DNA from: Brachypodius melanocephalos
Taxonomy: Eukaryota > Chordata > Aves > Passeriformes > Pycnonotidae
Assembly: GCA_013398615.1 (NCBI GenBank)
Contig: VZSR01003807.1
Coordinates: 23,091,409 to 23,155,408 of the forward strand
Reading direction: 5' to 3'
DNA: 64,000 nucleotides
Made by a program: the position numbers and the translations under genes. Positions 47,384 through 59,364 of the stretch are shown here, piece by piece. The notes under the pieces were generated by a model. That model made no database searches, was not told the origin of the DNA, and saw only the letters and a list, made by a program, of their open reading frames with translations. Within the stretch, counting starts at the first letter, position 1. Every line of letters begins with the position of its first letter.

Positions 47384-50300
47384 TCTAGCGTTCAAACTTA
47401 TGGCTCTGATACCCTCCCCTTTCACATTGTCTTATAAAACTGATGCAGCACTGGACATTTTTAGAATGGTTGACACTTTGCAATGTGTTCTTACCTTCCA
47501 TTTGCATGAGAAAGCCCATAGGGACAGTTCTCCATGGTTGAAATGCCTAAGGCTGTTCGTACTGGCTCAACAGAGTACAAGCACAGCAGAGAAACAGCAA
47601 GCACTTTTTCATATTTGTGACTTTTCAAGGTCATAGACCCTTTTTTTCCACATTTACAAAAATCTCATCTCCATAATATAGGCGCTTTGGTAACTTAGGG
47701 ATAAGTGAAATGTAAGTAAGGGCACGAATGAAATAAACCTCTATTCTCACAGGATCATTCATTACCATGCGGTGTCCCAAGAGCATGCTTCAAAATCACC
47801 CTAGCAGGATCAAAGAACTGTTGGACAAGGGCAAATGTTGATCAAAGCCATAAACAATCATCATAAAAATCTCACTAAAACTTACAAAAAATTTATTTAA
47901 ATTCTTAATATCTGAAGTAACTTAGAGCTTATCTTGTGTGGATATTATGGAATAAAAGTGCCAGATTCATACTTGGTAACTACAAGACTTCTGAAATACA
48001 AAGTGGCAATTCAACTTTCTTTAACAGTAGCACATGGTCATACTGCTCCTAAAAGGAGAAAAGCTAAATAATGTTAGACCGGGAGAATACTAGAAAAATG
48101 CATAAGAAAGACAGCAACCCTTTAGTAACCAACTACTGATAAAATCCAAGGTTTTAGTTTTAAGGGACAAAATATTTCACTGCTGTTTTCAGCTTGAGAC
48201 AGATATTTACTAACACACTGGACAACCCAAATAACAAAATTTTATTTTGCACTGAAGTAGAACATCTCCAAGGAACAGGTAAGCACACCCATAACACATC
48301 AGAACAGCCAGCAGATAAACCTTCAGCAGATGCACACTGCCTGTCACTACTGATGACATCCATAAGATGAGCTACATAGCTGTTACGTCTGCTGAAGGAA
48401 GTGTCAAGTGAAAAGAATAACTGTGACACTGCAAAGATTAAAAATACAACAAATGAAGTCCTAGTAAAAAAATTTGGTCTGAGTTTGGTGGGTATATTTT
48501 GCAATTTTTATCCTTTTGCCTCATGTCAGATGTTCCCAGATAGACTGAGATGACAATGTAATTTCTAGGTAGTAGCCAGGTATCATATAATAACACTTCA
48601 TAAATTTTACAAGTTATGAATTTCTTCCTAAGAAATGCCACACTACTCCTTCAAACACTACCACAGTGTGAGTTCTGACTGGGAGCCTGTCAGAAGACCT
48701 GATGCACTTCCTCATTTTTGCATCAGTAGAAAAACCCCCCCAAGTTTGAAGAGATCTCATATGCCTTTTTTGGGTTTTTAATTATTATTAGAAAAATATT
48801 TCTATGCAGATTGACACAGGAGGCTAAATAATGTCCTTTCCTTCCTTGGGGAGTGTTTACTTTCATATCCTAATCTGTTCTTTGAAAGCTGAGCTGGGAT
48901 TTGCGGAAGTTGCAAGTGGGACAGACCCAATGGCTATGACACACGGCGTTCTCTAACACCATGGAGTTCAGAAGTGCATTTCCAACAATAAGCATGTTAC
49001 CACATTTGTATGTCCCCTAGAAGGATTACTAAGAATCACAAGGAAAGCAGACAACACTTGTAAGTTGGACTGAAATATCTTCAAACCCTAGCTCAAAAGT
49101 AACTAATTCTCCTGGTGCTCCTGCATGAACTGATCAAACCCACAGAGGTATCTAAAATTAACTTAGGGACATAATTTTAAGAGAACAACAAAGAGAGAAA
49201 GGAAAAAAATACAATTAATTTTTCTTGATATTTATAACATTTATTTCTCTTCTTGAATCTTGTCTCTCACACAGAAACAAATCCCAGTGTAGACTACATC
49301 ACAAAGAGAACTTTGTACCCCAAACTTAATTTTCTTTTTTTCTATGTTTTCTGACTCAGTTGTTCAAGCAGGTTACCAGCTGATAACACTCATGTTTGTG
49401 GGAGACACAAGGAGACATCATGAGGATGGGAATGGGAAATGGGAGTACAAAACCACCTCTTTCAAATGCAGTATCATTTTATACCTGCTACAGTAGATTA
49501 CAAGGTCACAATTTGATTGCATCTAGCCATCATAATAACAAACATGGAATTTTCTTAAATTTTCTGTATGTGCAGATCAAGTTTTGATGTTTTTCCAGCA
49601 GTTCAGTCTAGCCTGAATTAAAGCTATTTATTCTGTTTTGTACTTATAATCAAATATCTGCTGTGGTCAAACTAAAGCTTTAGTCAGTGAAAGGTTTTAA
49701 GTTCAAGGTTCCTCACTTTATGTCAAGGTTAAAAGGCTAATTTGATTAGTGACTCTGAAGAAAATCTTTTACATTCCTTACTTTTCACCAGTAGACCGAG
49801 GAAGCCAAAGACTTCTTGGATCCTGACAGATTTATTGTCTGAACGCAAAATTCAAATGTGATATTTTTTCTCATTAACCTTGACATGAAACAATTATGTG
49901 CACATGGACAGTTCTGTGGTTAAAAAAAGCAGAGATGACTGCTTCCCTTAAAGGTTATAAGGCGAGGTGCTGGCAAAGTGTTCTATGAATCTGTCCTCCC
50001 TGTTACATCAAGTTCTATTTTTTTTTTGTTGCTTTAATACCAGTAAGAACTGGTGGTCATAAACATCCTGTTGTTAAAATGAGTACAGGAATGTGTTCAT
50101 TCTCCTTCTTGACTGATTTCTAATATATTTGTGGAACCAAGTATTTGCTTTCTTGTAGTACCAAGTATTGTTCCAGTCACCACAACACCGAGCTTTCCCA
50201 TGACAATGAGCACTCGAGAACGACTATGTATCACAAGATTGCGAGTTTATGAAAATAGATTGAGAAAATTATTTTACTGCCATTGTTTAGTGCTTGTTCT

Positions 50301-50770
50301 GAGAACTGGTTGGGTATATCAATCTAGTTGAATATAGATGACAGGACAGTCATTATTTTAACAACTATTAAAAATCAATACCAACATCAACCCTAATTGC
50401 AACTAAACCACTGGCTTGCATATTTTTTAAAAAGGATCAATCTTTGGATTTTCACACAGGGATGAGTTATATTTGAGGACTGTAATTTCCATATTAAGCC
50501 TCTCAGTCAGTGTAAAACTCTTTTAACTAGACCAGTTGTTTAATTTGTAAGGTGAAAAAATATTACCAGTCACCAAATTGTCATGAGTTAGTTTCCTTTT
50601 CCCTAACAAGAAAAACAGTAATGATCAAATAAATATTTTTTATAGGAGCAAGAACATTAGGAAAAACATTTCTTCAAAGTCCTAATGAAAATTCATGGAC
50701 AGATTTGTCTGCTATGAAATAGCACATTGTTTCACAAATTCCTACATGCCAAGCCATTACCTGAATACAG
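47384..50770. other. Unique DNA, no gene recognised
   Basis: No interspersed repeat recognised. Frames at 47400-47636 (plus) and 48160-48641 (minus) are short and unrecognised. A weak splice-acceptor plus open CpG-containing stretch at about 50157-50244 is discussed as a finding. Confidence 0.5.
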
Positions 50771-51232
50771 AATCATAGAATCATAGAATCATAGAATGGC
50801 CTGGGTTAGAAGGAACATTAAAGACCACCTAGTTCCAATGCCCTGCTGTAGACAGAGACACCTTTCAGTAGACCAAGTTGCTCAGAGCCCCATCCAACCT
50901 GTCCTGGAATTGCCGGATAAGGAGCATCCACCACTTCTCTGGGCAACCTATTCCAGTGTTTTACCATCCTTACAGTGAAGAATTTCTTCCTAATATCTAA
51001 TCTAAACCTACTGTCACTTTGAAGCCATTCCCCCTTTTTCTGTCAGTATGTGCTGTTGTAAATAGTCTCTTTCATCTTTCCTGTAGGCTCCCTTCAGGTA
51101 CTGGAAGGCCACAATTAAGTTACACCAAAGCCATCTCTTCTCCAGGCTAAACAAACCCAGTTCTCTCAGCCTTTCCTCGTAGGAGAGGTGCTGCATCCTG
51201 CTAATCAGCTTGGCAGGTCTCCTCTGGCCTTG
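50771..51232 (-). mobile_element. CR1 LINE fragment with well-kept 3' end
   Basis: Minus-strand CR1 starting with three consecutive AATCATAG octamers (50771-50797), the best-preserved CR1 terminus in the window. The minus frame from about 51238 to 51014 encodes the ORF2 C-terminal block with few defects: [40 protein letters not shown] and AYRKDERDY. Truncated near 51232. The intact tail suggests a relatively recent insertion, though not necessarily a young one. Confidence 0.92.
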
Positions 51233-51412
51233 TGGCAAGAGGCTGGTGTCCTATCTCTGCTGGGAAGTCAGAAGGAAGTTTGCAGAACCTCAAGCCTGTT
51301 CCCAGTTTTTAAAAGGGTATAGCCAGGGATATCTTCATGTTCTGAACAACACTGAATGCTGACACTTGTTCTTGATGCATGCAGCAGGCTAATTGTCCTG
51401 GATTGTAGTATA
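51233..51412. other. Unique DNA before the gap
   Basis: Short stretch between the CR1 and the N-gap with nothing recognised. Confidence 0.5.
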
Positions 51413-51512
51413 NNNNNNNNNNNNNNNNNNNNNNNNNNNNNNNNNNNNNNNNNNNNNNNNNNNNNNNNNNNNNNNNNNNNNNNNNNNNNNNNNNNNNNNN
51501 NNNNNNNNNNNN
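51413..51512. other. Assembly gap, exactly 100 N
   Basis: One hundred consecutive N, a placeholder of unknown true length. Open frames crossing it are meaningless. Confidence 0.99.
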
Positions 51513-52779
51513 ACTTGGAGCCTCTCACTTGTTTTGCTTTCAAACCACAACGCTAATGCAGCTGTCAAAGATGAACATATCCAAATTCCTTCTCTCAGAA
51601 TGAGAACAAATCTTGCAAGCTGGAAGCTCTAATGCAAGGCAAGTCACCAACTCCTGTGTGATATAGAAAGCATGTCCTTTGAGCCTCAGTAAAAAAAGAA
51701 AGCAGCTCTAAGCTGGACAAAATAGCCGGTGGGACAGACAGACCTATCAGAAAATCTACAAAATGGAAACGAAAACCTTTCAAAAATATGTCAAATTTGA
51801 CTATATTTTGGGGGAGAACTGTCAGAACAAATAATTTCTACATGCAGTAACGTGGAAAACACTGAAGTATTTCATCTAGATATAGTGGAAATGCCATAAC
51901 TTCTGTAATATTAATGTCATTATGACAATATATATATTATATTTATAATTTCTACCTTATGGAGAAAGTGTTCACATTTTTTGTGTTTTAACACTTGTTA
52001 AATTCTTTCAAAATTGTATTTCGTTACAGAATTGTGAGACTTGCCTGCAAATAAACATTGTGTGGGTTCTGAAATTTCAGAAAGTATGACAGTCATCTTC
52101 TATCTAGTTTTTGCATCAGATGGATTCAGAAATAAGGTGCTTAGTTTTAATATTTGCCACTGAGACAGTGCTTGGAGATCCACAGATACAAAATGCTGTG
52201 AAACAATAAAACTGACCAAATACCCACGTACTTTAATAAATTCCTGAATTACAGTAGCATCTAGAACAGCTGCATTCCATCAGAATTTCTCTGCAGGCAT
52301 TGTCTGTGATAATATCGTGGTATTTTTCACTGCTATGCCATTTCCTACATCTGGATCACTCTTGCAGATCACAGCTGTCTGAACAAGTAACTTTACTTTG
52401 CACAGCCTCCTATAGAGCTCAGCACCATTAGTTTGGAAAAAAAATTCCCCCCTTTAGCAATCAATATGCTTTGTTTTATTAAATGTGTTCTCTAATCATA
52501 AGCACATTCTGTGCAGTTTAGGAAGGAGAAAATATTTTACTACCTGCCAAATAATTAAATTATTCTTATGACTTTCTACTCTCACTTCATCGTTATTAGT
52601 ATCCTCCAGCATAAAGATGGGAAGAAGGGAGGTAAAAAAACAGGTAGGGTTCTAAAAGAATCCTATTGGAAATAATGAAAGTAAATGATTAAGTGATAGT
52701 CCTCGAATATCAATTTCACTTTTATTCAATAAGACATTTATCTATACCAGTTAATAACAAAAATATTAAAAAGCCATCT
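51513..52779. other. Unique DNA, no gene recognised
   Basis: AT-rich, with a TATATATTATATTTATA patch near 51930. No repeat or coding frame recognised. Confidence 0.55.
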
Positions 52780-52990
52780 GCTGAGCCTGGAAAATAAAAT
52801 ACTATATGCCAACACCATGGTAATTACTTTTCAATTGCTATGTGCTAGTAATCAATTATTATTTAATATAAAATAATTGTTCTAGTAAAGTCTGGGCTTT
52901 TATTTCATTGTAAATAAATAATAGTTAAATATCAATTACATGAATTAATCTTTCCCCTGGCATTACACCATTTGTGGATAGCTCTGGTTT
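52780..52990. promoter_or_regulatory. Candidate TAAT-rich conserved non-coding block
   Basis: Very AT-rich segment dense in TAATTA, CAATTA and TCAATTG cores, with an inverted repeat CAATTATT (52853-52860) / AATAATTG (52872-52879). Several complex, non-repetitive AT-rich words alternate with GCCATCTGCTGAGCC and CCCCTGGCATTAC, unlike simple-sequence DNA. Homeodomain proteins bind TAAT cores. Regulatory function is only inferred. Confidence 0.2.
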
Positions 52991-55900
52991 TGAGTAATTC
53001 CTTTAGGAAGTCATGCAACAACAGGATTTTATTCATTATTCTGCTTTGAAATTCTTAAGTGCATTGGTTTGTGTTCAATGCTAGTGACTTAATTTAGGGG
53101 TGTTACTTTTGAGATGCTTTACAGTTCTTGTGTCCCTTGTATTCTTTTAAAGAATGCATAAATTTTGTCTCTTCAGTCTTCCCATGCTATCTCTTTGCTT
53201 CACTTTTTGTTATTTCTTCTATGTCCTTTCTAGTGCCAGTCCTATATTTTACAGTAATCCAGATGTGTTCAAACTAGAATTTTAAAGCTCTATTTGTACT
53301 TAATCCGCTAATAAGCAATATTAAGCTAGACTTCCCTTTTAATAAGGCAGATATGTTAGAGATGTCATGTATACGGCCTGCACATAAAGAACTGAATTTT
53401 AGATTTGGTGCATTGCAACAATACAAGCAGCACAGGTTTGTGGGAACCCAAAATAAGCAGACAAAAGACTTATTATCAACTATTTCATATCCTTCCAGAG
53501 ATCTTACATGAAGGGCAATTTTTTTCTTTCCAGTTTTATGCATAAAAACACCACCATTTTAACTCTACCACTGGTATTGTTAGTATCAAACATGAGGAGA
53601 GGTATTAACTTTTGAAGTACCCCGTCTTCAAAAATCTTTTGCAAAGCAGGCTTTGAGCTTTCTGCTTTATGGACACATATAAACACTTAGCATCAATTCC
53701 TCAACCATTGCCCCACAAACACAGCTGAAGAAGTCAGCATCAGATTGGGAATTTTAGCTCACTTGATCCGCTATAGTCAAGCACAACCCTGAGAGGTACT
53801 TCAGGTTTTTTTCAGTGAGATAATACAAAACACTATAGAAGTGGTTTCAAGAAAAAATACTTATTAAAATATAGACTTATTTTTATTCTGGATGGCTGGA
53901 AACCACTGTTTTATCAAGGCAGAACTTTGAAATAGTAGGGATAAAGAAAAAAAGTAATAAGGTTTAAGGCATATGGAAGCATAATGGAACACATATACAA
54001 GAATCCAAGACAGTTCCAGCAATCCTTCTTTCTTTATTGCATGGTTCATTATTTAAGTTGGTTGTTAGGTTTTCATGCTGCTCAGTATAATTTAAAACAA
54101 TATTTGGATTTGGATAAAGATTTAATTTATACATTCTGGCTGCCCAGGCAAACAGGAAGTTTCACATAACATGATTACTGAATTTGCATGAGTCTGATGG
54201 CTATAGGATACAATGCTGCATAATGTTAACCCATTTCCCAACAAAATCTGGCTGCAATAAGCTCTGCTAAACTAGCTGGATGCATTAGAACAGTAAATGA
54301 CTGTACTATGACAGTTCTGCTTTAGCATAATACTGTTCTGCAATGCTTTTTATATGCCTTAAGAGAAGAAAATATACTTTGTAAATTTCTCCCTAAAAAG
54401 TTAAAATTCCAAAGGGATTCCAGAGAAGGTGAAGAGTTCCTTATTTTAAAGAAATATATTTAGAAGAAAATAGTGCCTCCTGATACAAAGCAAACAATAA
54501 TGAAAGTTTAACCATCTTCCTCTCCATCTGTGCAAAACTTCAGATGTCCATTATAATTTAAGCTTTCACTGACATTCTTTTAGTGGCAGCAATGAGTTTA
54601 TATTTTTCCTCCAGAAAATGCTAAGGATCTTCATGTCTTTGAGAACATTCTTTGTGTGTCTCATATGAAAATGGTCCAAAGGATTCACGGCTTATTAAAC
54701 AAGACACAGAAAAACTAGACAGGCAAAAAAAAAACTTTGCCCAGCTTTAACTTCCTCAGCAGTTCAGGGTACAGAAGAACAGGCTTGAGCACTGCTGCAC
54801 CCAATGGAACAGAGCAGACCATGCAGCAGCACAGCTGAGAGCCCCACAAGAGCACTAGCATGACATGGGACCTGAACTAATATAGCCTAAGCAAAGCTGG
54901 ACATCATGATAGAGACCCTAATTACGTGACAATACCGTGTCTGGACTGAGCTTTTATCTTTGGGCCCCTCACAAAAGAGTAGCACAAATCCATATTCTCA
55001 CCTCCTGGCCCAGCCTGGTGGAGCAACACTATATTGGTGTTGCTGTGGCTACTTAAAATAAGTCTGTGACAAAAAGAAAAGAGACAGTATTTTATAGGCA
55101 GAAAGATCTCTGTTCAGGAGAGCCATCTGTCACTGAGGAAAGAACTTCTTTTTGCCTGACAGATTTTGGCAACAGATTATCAATGCCAGGCAGTGGCAAA
55201 CATGAATTGAGCTTTTGATAAATGGAATAGTTCAATGAAGCCATCACTCCTGAGTTATAACTTCTCATCTGTTTTAAAATATAAAGAAAAGCCATCAGAC
55301 TGCAGCTAAAGTGATGTAAATCTAAAACTACGCAAAGGAGTTATTTCTTTACAAGTCACATACCTATCTAGTCTATTGGTACAAACAGTCCCTGAGACAA
55401 ACCTGGATTGCCTAAGAAAAAAGTCTAGGTATTTGTAGCAAATATTAATTGTATTTATGAATATTGTTACCAGCAATGCTAAAGGATAATCAAACTATAT
55501 GCATCAGATATAGCATAAGGTCATAAAAATGTCATGTTTAATTGCCAAAGATTTAGAGAAAAGAAACTACCACATAAGTTCACAGATATTTAATTTTACA
55601 AGCCAGTTGAAGCTTCTGAATGTCAAATAAAACTAATTCATAATTTTCAATTATCTCAGCAATCTTTGGTATTCTACTTTATAAAGCAGAATATCTTTTA
55701 TCTACAAGCAAGTCCCAGCACTGCCAATGATTTGATGATTTTCATAGTGTGAATAAGCTGCTGACCACTTCTAAATTTATAGTGGTACCAAGCCACTATT
55801 ATTAAATGCAGATTCTTTTCTATTGAGCTTAAGAAAACTTGCAACTGGATTTTCATTCAGTTGTCATCATGGGCTGATCACAGAGCTCAGTTCAGCATCT

Positions 55901-58284
55901 GAAAAGACATAGTTTAAAGACTTTCAGACTTGTGCTTAGCATCTGTATCTTTTGCACATGTAACTGAGAGTGGACCAAGCCTGCAGATATTTTCTGTATT
56001 GATATCTGCTCTGCCTCAGTTTTAATGGGCTTCTTCAGATTTTACCTGCTCATTTTCCTCACTCCAGCATTTTTCCCTCTTGCTCGTTTTACAAAAGCTC
56101 CTTCTTTTGAGTGTGTTCATTAAGTTCGTTTTATTTCCTTATTTTCTACCAAAGGGGTAAAAATAAAACTAGATGTACTATGAGTCCATCAGTTTCAATA
56201 TCCTAATGATCAGAATCTTCCAAAAGATATTTGAGGTGTCTCTATTTTAAGTAGAGTTCAGGGCAGTCTTCCATGGACAAGTCTTCTTCAAACACCAGAT
56301 AGATTACAAAAGAAAAAAAAATTAATCCTAAATTTCAAATTTCAAATGGGATACACTTACTGCTAAGGTTCACAACCCTTGGTTATATATCAAAGATATG
56401 GATTTAATTTTTGGTTTTACTAGCTTCTTAATTATATGTCTCATAAAGAAAATATTTCTTTTTACCAAGCTGAATCCATTACATTTATTTGCTTTTCCTG
56501 TGTTTTGGCTCAGTAGAAGCAGTCATCCCTAGCAGAATATGCCACAGCCTCATTAAAAATAAATAAATAAGTAGAAAATTGTCCTTTCTATCTTAAAATA
56601 GAGGTAGTCACACATTCAAAGATTTAAGTCACAAAAAAATTATCAGTCCTCATCCGTACAACAGGTCCAAAATCACTTTCAAATATATATAGTGCTCTTA
56701 TGTTCTGGCTACTAGTTGCCCTAAAGGAAAGAAAAAAAAATAAAGCTGACAGAGCTAATTTATTAATGTTTAATCAAGCATGTCTGAGGTCATTAAGGTG
56801 CTGTGAGGAGCATGGTTTACATTCTGAGAGAAAAGTTGCTCAATACAAAAAATATTTTGAGAGATCAGGTCCTTTGTTTTACATATTTTCTAGTGCCTGT
56901 GCATGCCTAGGAATGTCTCTAGTAAACAGTTATATTTGTGACCTGTAGAATAGTTAATGCTATAGAGGAGGGGAAAATGACATGACTGACTTCTCCTCTC
57001 TCAGCTGCTTTAATTGGCCTTAGCAATTGCATCCAGCAACACTGCATCTCCTCATTACTGAACAGAGCAACTCCAACAGCTCTTTCATGGCCATTATTGC
57101 TTTGCTTCTTTGATAAATTCTAGGTCAGAAGTAGACATTTCCACACACAGAGCACAAAGCTGCTAACTTCTCTTTCATAGCCCAAATCCCCAGCTGCCCA
57201 TAAGGAGCAAACAGCAGTCTCAAGGAGATTAAAGCCAACCTAAATGCATCTCCTCAGCCAGCAAGATACAAAGTGGAGGGGGGCATGACCTGATCTGTGG
57301 TTAGGTTTGCTTTGTTCTCCCACTCTTACCCCAGGTCTCATTTGGCTTATATTTTTCTTTGAATGAAACATTTTTTACAAGTGCTGAGAAAACCTTTGGA
57401 ACTTTCTTGGTCCTCAGGCACCTTTGTTTTCCTTGGGCAGAAAGATTTGGGAGTTGATGAAGTGAAGGATGGTTTCTTCTAAAATCACCCTCCATCAACC
57501 TGTATACAACACTCAGCCTTTGACCTACTCAATCAGAAAAACTTCAGAACGGGACTGGGCACACAAAAGTCAGTCCTTTAAGATAAATTAACTCTCTAAA
57601 CCCTACTAATGGCCTTCCCTACTAACAGTGTAAATAAGCTATGTTGACGGGTCACATCAGAGTATCCTGCTGCTTCTGGAAGCAGAAAGACCAGGGCCGG
57701 TGAAAGTTTCTTGCAGCAAGAAGCTGTGGCCCATTTCCAGATGGACCCTGAAGAGCCCCAGGGCTGGCAGACAGGACTGTGCTTCTGCAAGGGCTGAGTA
57801 GGAAGGAAGTTGTTCCAGAGACCAGTGGAAAGCAGTTCCAGTGAATAACAGCTATCCTCATTCCTGAGAATCAAGAGGCTGTGGCTAGTTAACTAAATAG
57901 CAATCGAGAGGCGACAGGTTTAGTTCTGCTCTCCACTCTGAGCAGCTCAGCTTGCTGTGCATGCAGAAGATAGCACTGCCTGCTGTGCAGACACCTGGAT
58001 GACTTGCTGCTTCTAATGCTCATTTTACCTGGGGTTACTTCAGACTTTCAAAATAGCTTTCCATTTTTGTTCACTTACAAGCGCTTTCTGATCTTATGAA
58101 AAGGTACTATAAACATAAGGTATTACCCCTTAAAGGACACAATATGATTTATCTACCTGCGTCACCTATTATTTCTAACATAGCTATTTCTTTTGTAGCA
58201 GTTAATCTGACAGCGATTTGCTTTGAGAGAGAGACAGAGAGTGTATGCCTTGCTGTTATACCACAACATTTCACACAATTCAAT
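52991..58284. other. Unique DNA, no gene recognised
   Basis: About 5.3 kb of AT-rich DNA without a recognised repeat family. An AAAT repeat lies near 56555-56571. Open frames at 53274-53686, 53864-54169, 55092-55295, 56700-56948, 57301-57498 and 57596-57874 are all under 95 codons and unrecognised. Confidence 0.55.
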
Positions 58285-58413
58285 GTGGAAAGAGCAGCCT
58301 CCCGGGGGACTCCCTGCAGGCTTCAGCTCCCATCCACACAATCTCTGCAGGCCCACATCGGCTGAGCTGCCTGCCGAGTGCCAAGGGGACTCTCCTGTTG
58401 CAGAAGGTTTTTA

Positions 58414-59364
58414 TGTTAAATGGGTGGTTTTGCTGTCCCCTATGTTAATAATTTAGTCCTAAATTGTACCCTCCCCCCACCTTTTCCCTGTACTGTTAGT
58501 ATTGCCTAGATTTCATTCACTTATTTAGCTGTCAATCCTTCCCTAACCCTGCCTTTTCTTCCAGACTGTTCCCTATCAATCTCCCAATTTTCAATGGTTT
58601 ATTCGTTGTTTAGATTGTTCCCCTCCCTCTATGTTTCTTTATTGGTCTCAGTATTGTAATCCCCATCTTTTTCCCCTCTCCCTATTGGATCCTTACCCTG
58701 AACTCAGCCACCAAAACAGTCCCACTGTCCTGCCCTGAGGGGGCAACTTTTGCTTTCACTTTTCTTTTACAGATTTTTAGGTCCTAACCTCTGCTCTGTC
58801 TTCGAGTTAGGTTGCATTTTATGTTATGCTTTTATAATGAGCGAATCTCGGAGCTGTAAGCTAGGCCCATCCCGCATCCTTTACGCCGATCCGCCGGTGA
58901 CTGCCTGGGACACACAGGGCCCCGCGGGAACGTGTCGTGCCCCCATAAAGGAACAGGAATATCGAAGAGAGCCATCACACTCTCCCACTCAGGGTTCCAC
59001 TGGGGCTCCACTGTTGGCCTTGCTTTGGCCTGCACACACACTTTTGCCGTGTGAACAGGCTGAGAGGTTGGATTCACCCTGGGCCAGGCCTTACAAGACG
59101 CTGAGGGTATCACAGGGCCTTGCTCCAAGGTGGATAATACCGGCAGCCCTTCCCAGGCAAAGGCAGACAGCTCCATCCACCCTGGCTGCCTACAAGGTCA
59201 GCTTTTACCCAGAGAGCTCAGGTAGGAATTTGGCAGATGACTAGGCACTAAACATTCTCCTTCTGTGTTTAGGAAACCAGAGTTGCAGGAAGCACTCAGC
59301 CCTTCTCGACACTTTGTGGCTGAATAAAACCTGTGAAGAGTTTGGCAAACTCACTATCCTAACA
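58414..59364 (+). mobile_element. CpG-rich endogenous-retrovirus LTR (solo or fragment)
   Basis: About 950 bp starting TGTTAAATGGGTGG and ending CTATCCTAACA, the TG...CA form of retroviral LTRs. Signals in order: a long pyrimidine-rich U3-like part (58440-58790), a TTTATAAT box at about 58831-58838, a CpG-dense block (about 13 CpG between 58801 and 58980), and an AATAAA polyadenylation signal at 59323-59328, some 36 bp before the end, as in a short U5. No gag, pol or env sequence and no second LTR is visible. Bases before and after the proposed ends (TTTTA and AACTA) do not form a target-site duplication, so the edges are approximate. GC-rich DNA at 58285-58413 may belong to the same insertion. 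The 164-codon open frame at 58750-59244, the longest in the window, lies inside it and resembles no viral protein. Orientation follows the polyadenylation signal. Confidence 0.6.
59323..59328 (+). terminator. LTR polyadenylation signal AATAAA
   Basis: Canonical hexamer near the right end of the CpG-rich LTR, where a U3-R-U5 structure would place it. It supports the plus orientation. Confidence 0.5.

Noticed and set aside
58750..59244. Retroviral protein gene
   Set aside because: The frame lies within LTR-like sequence, between the TATA-like box region and the polyadenylation signal, and shows no gag, pol or env feature.
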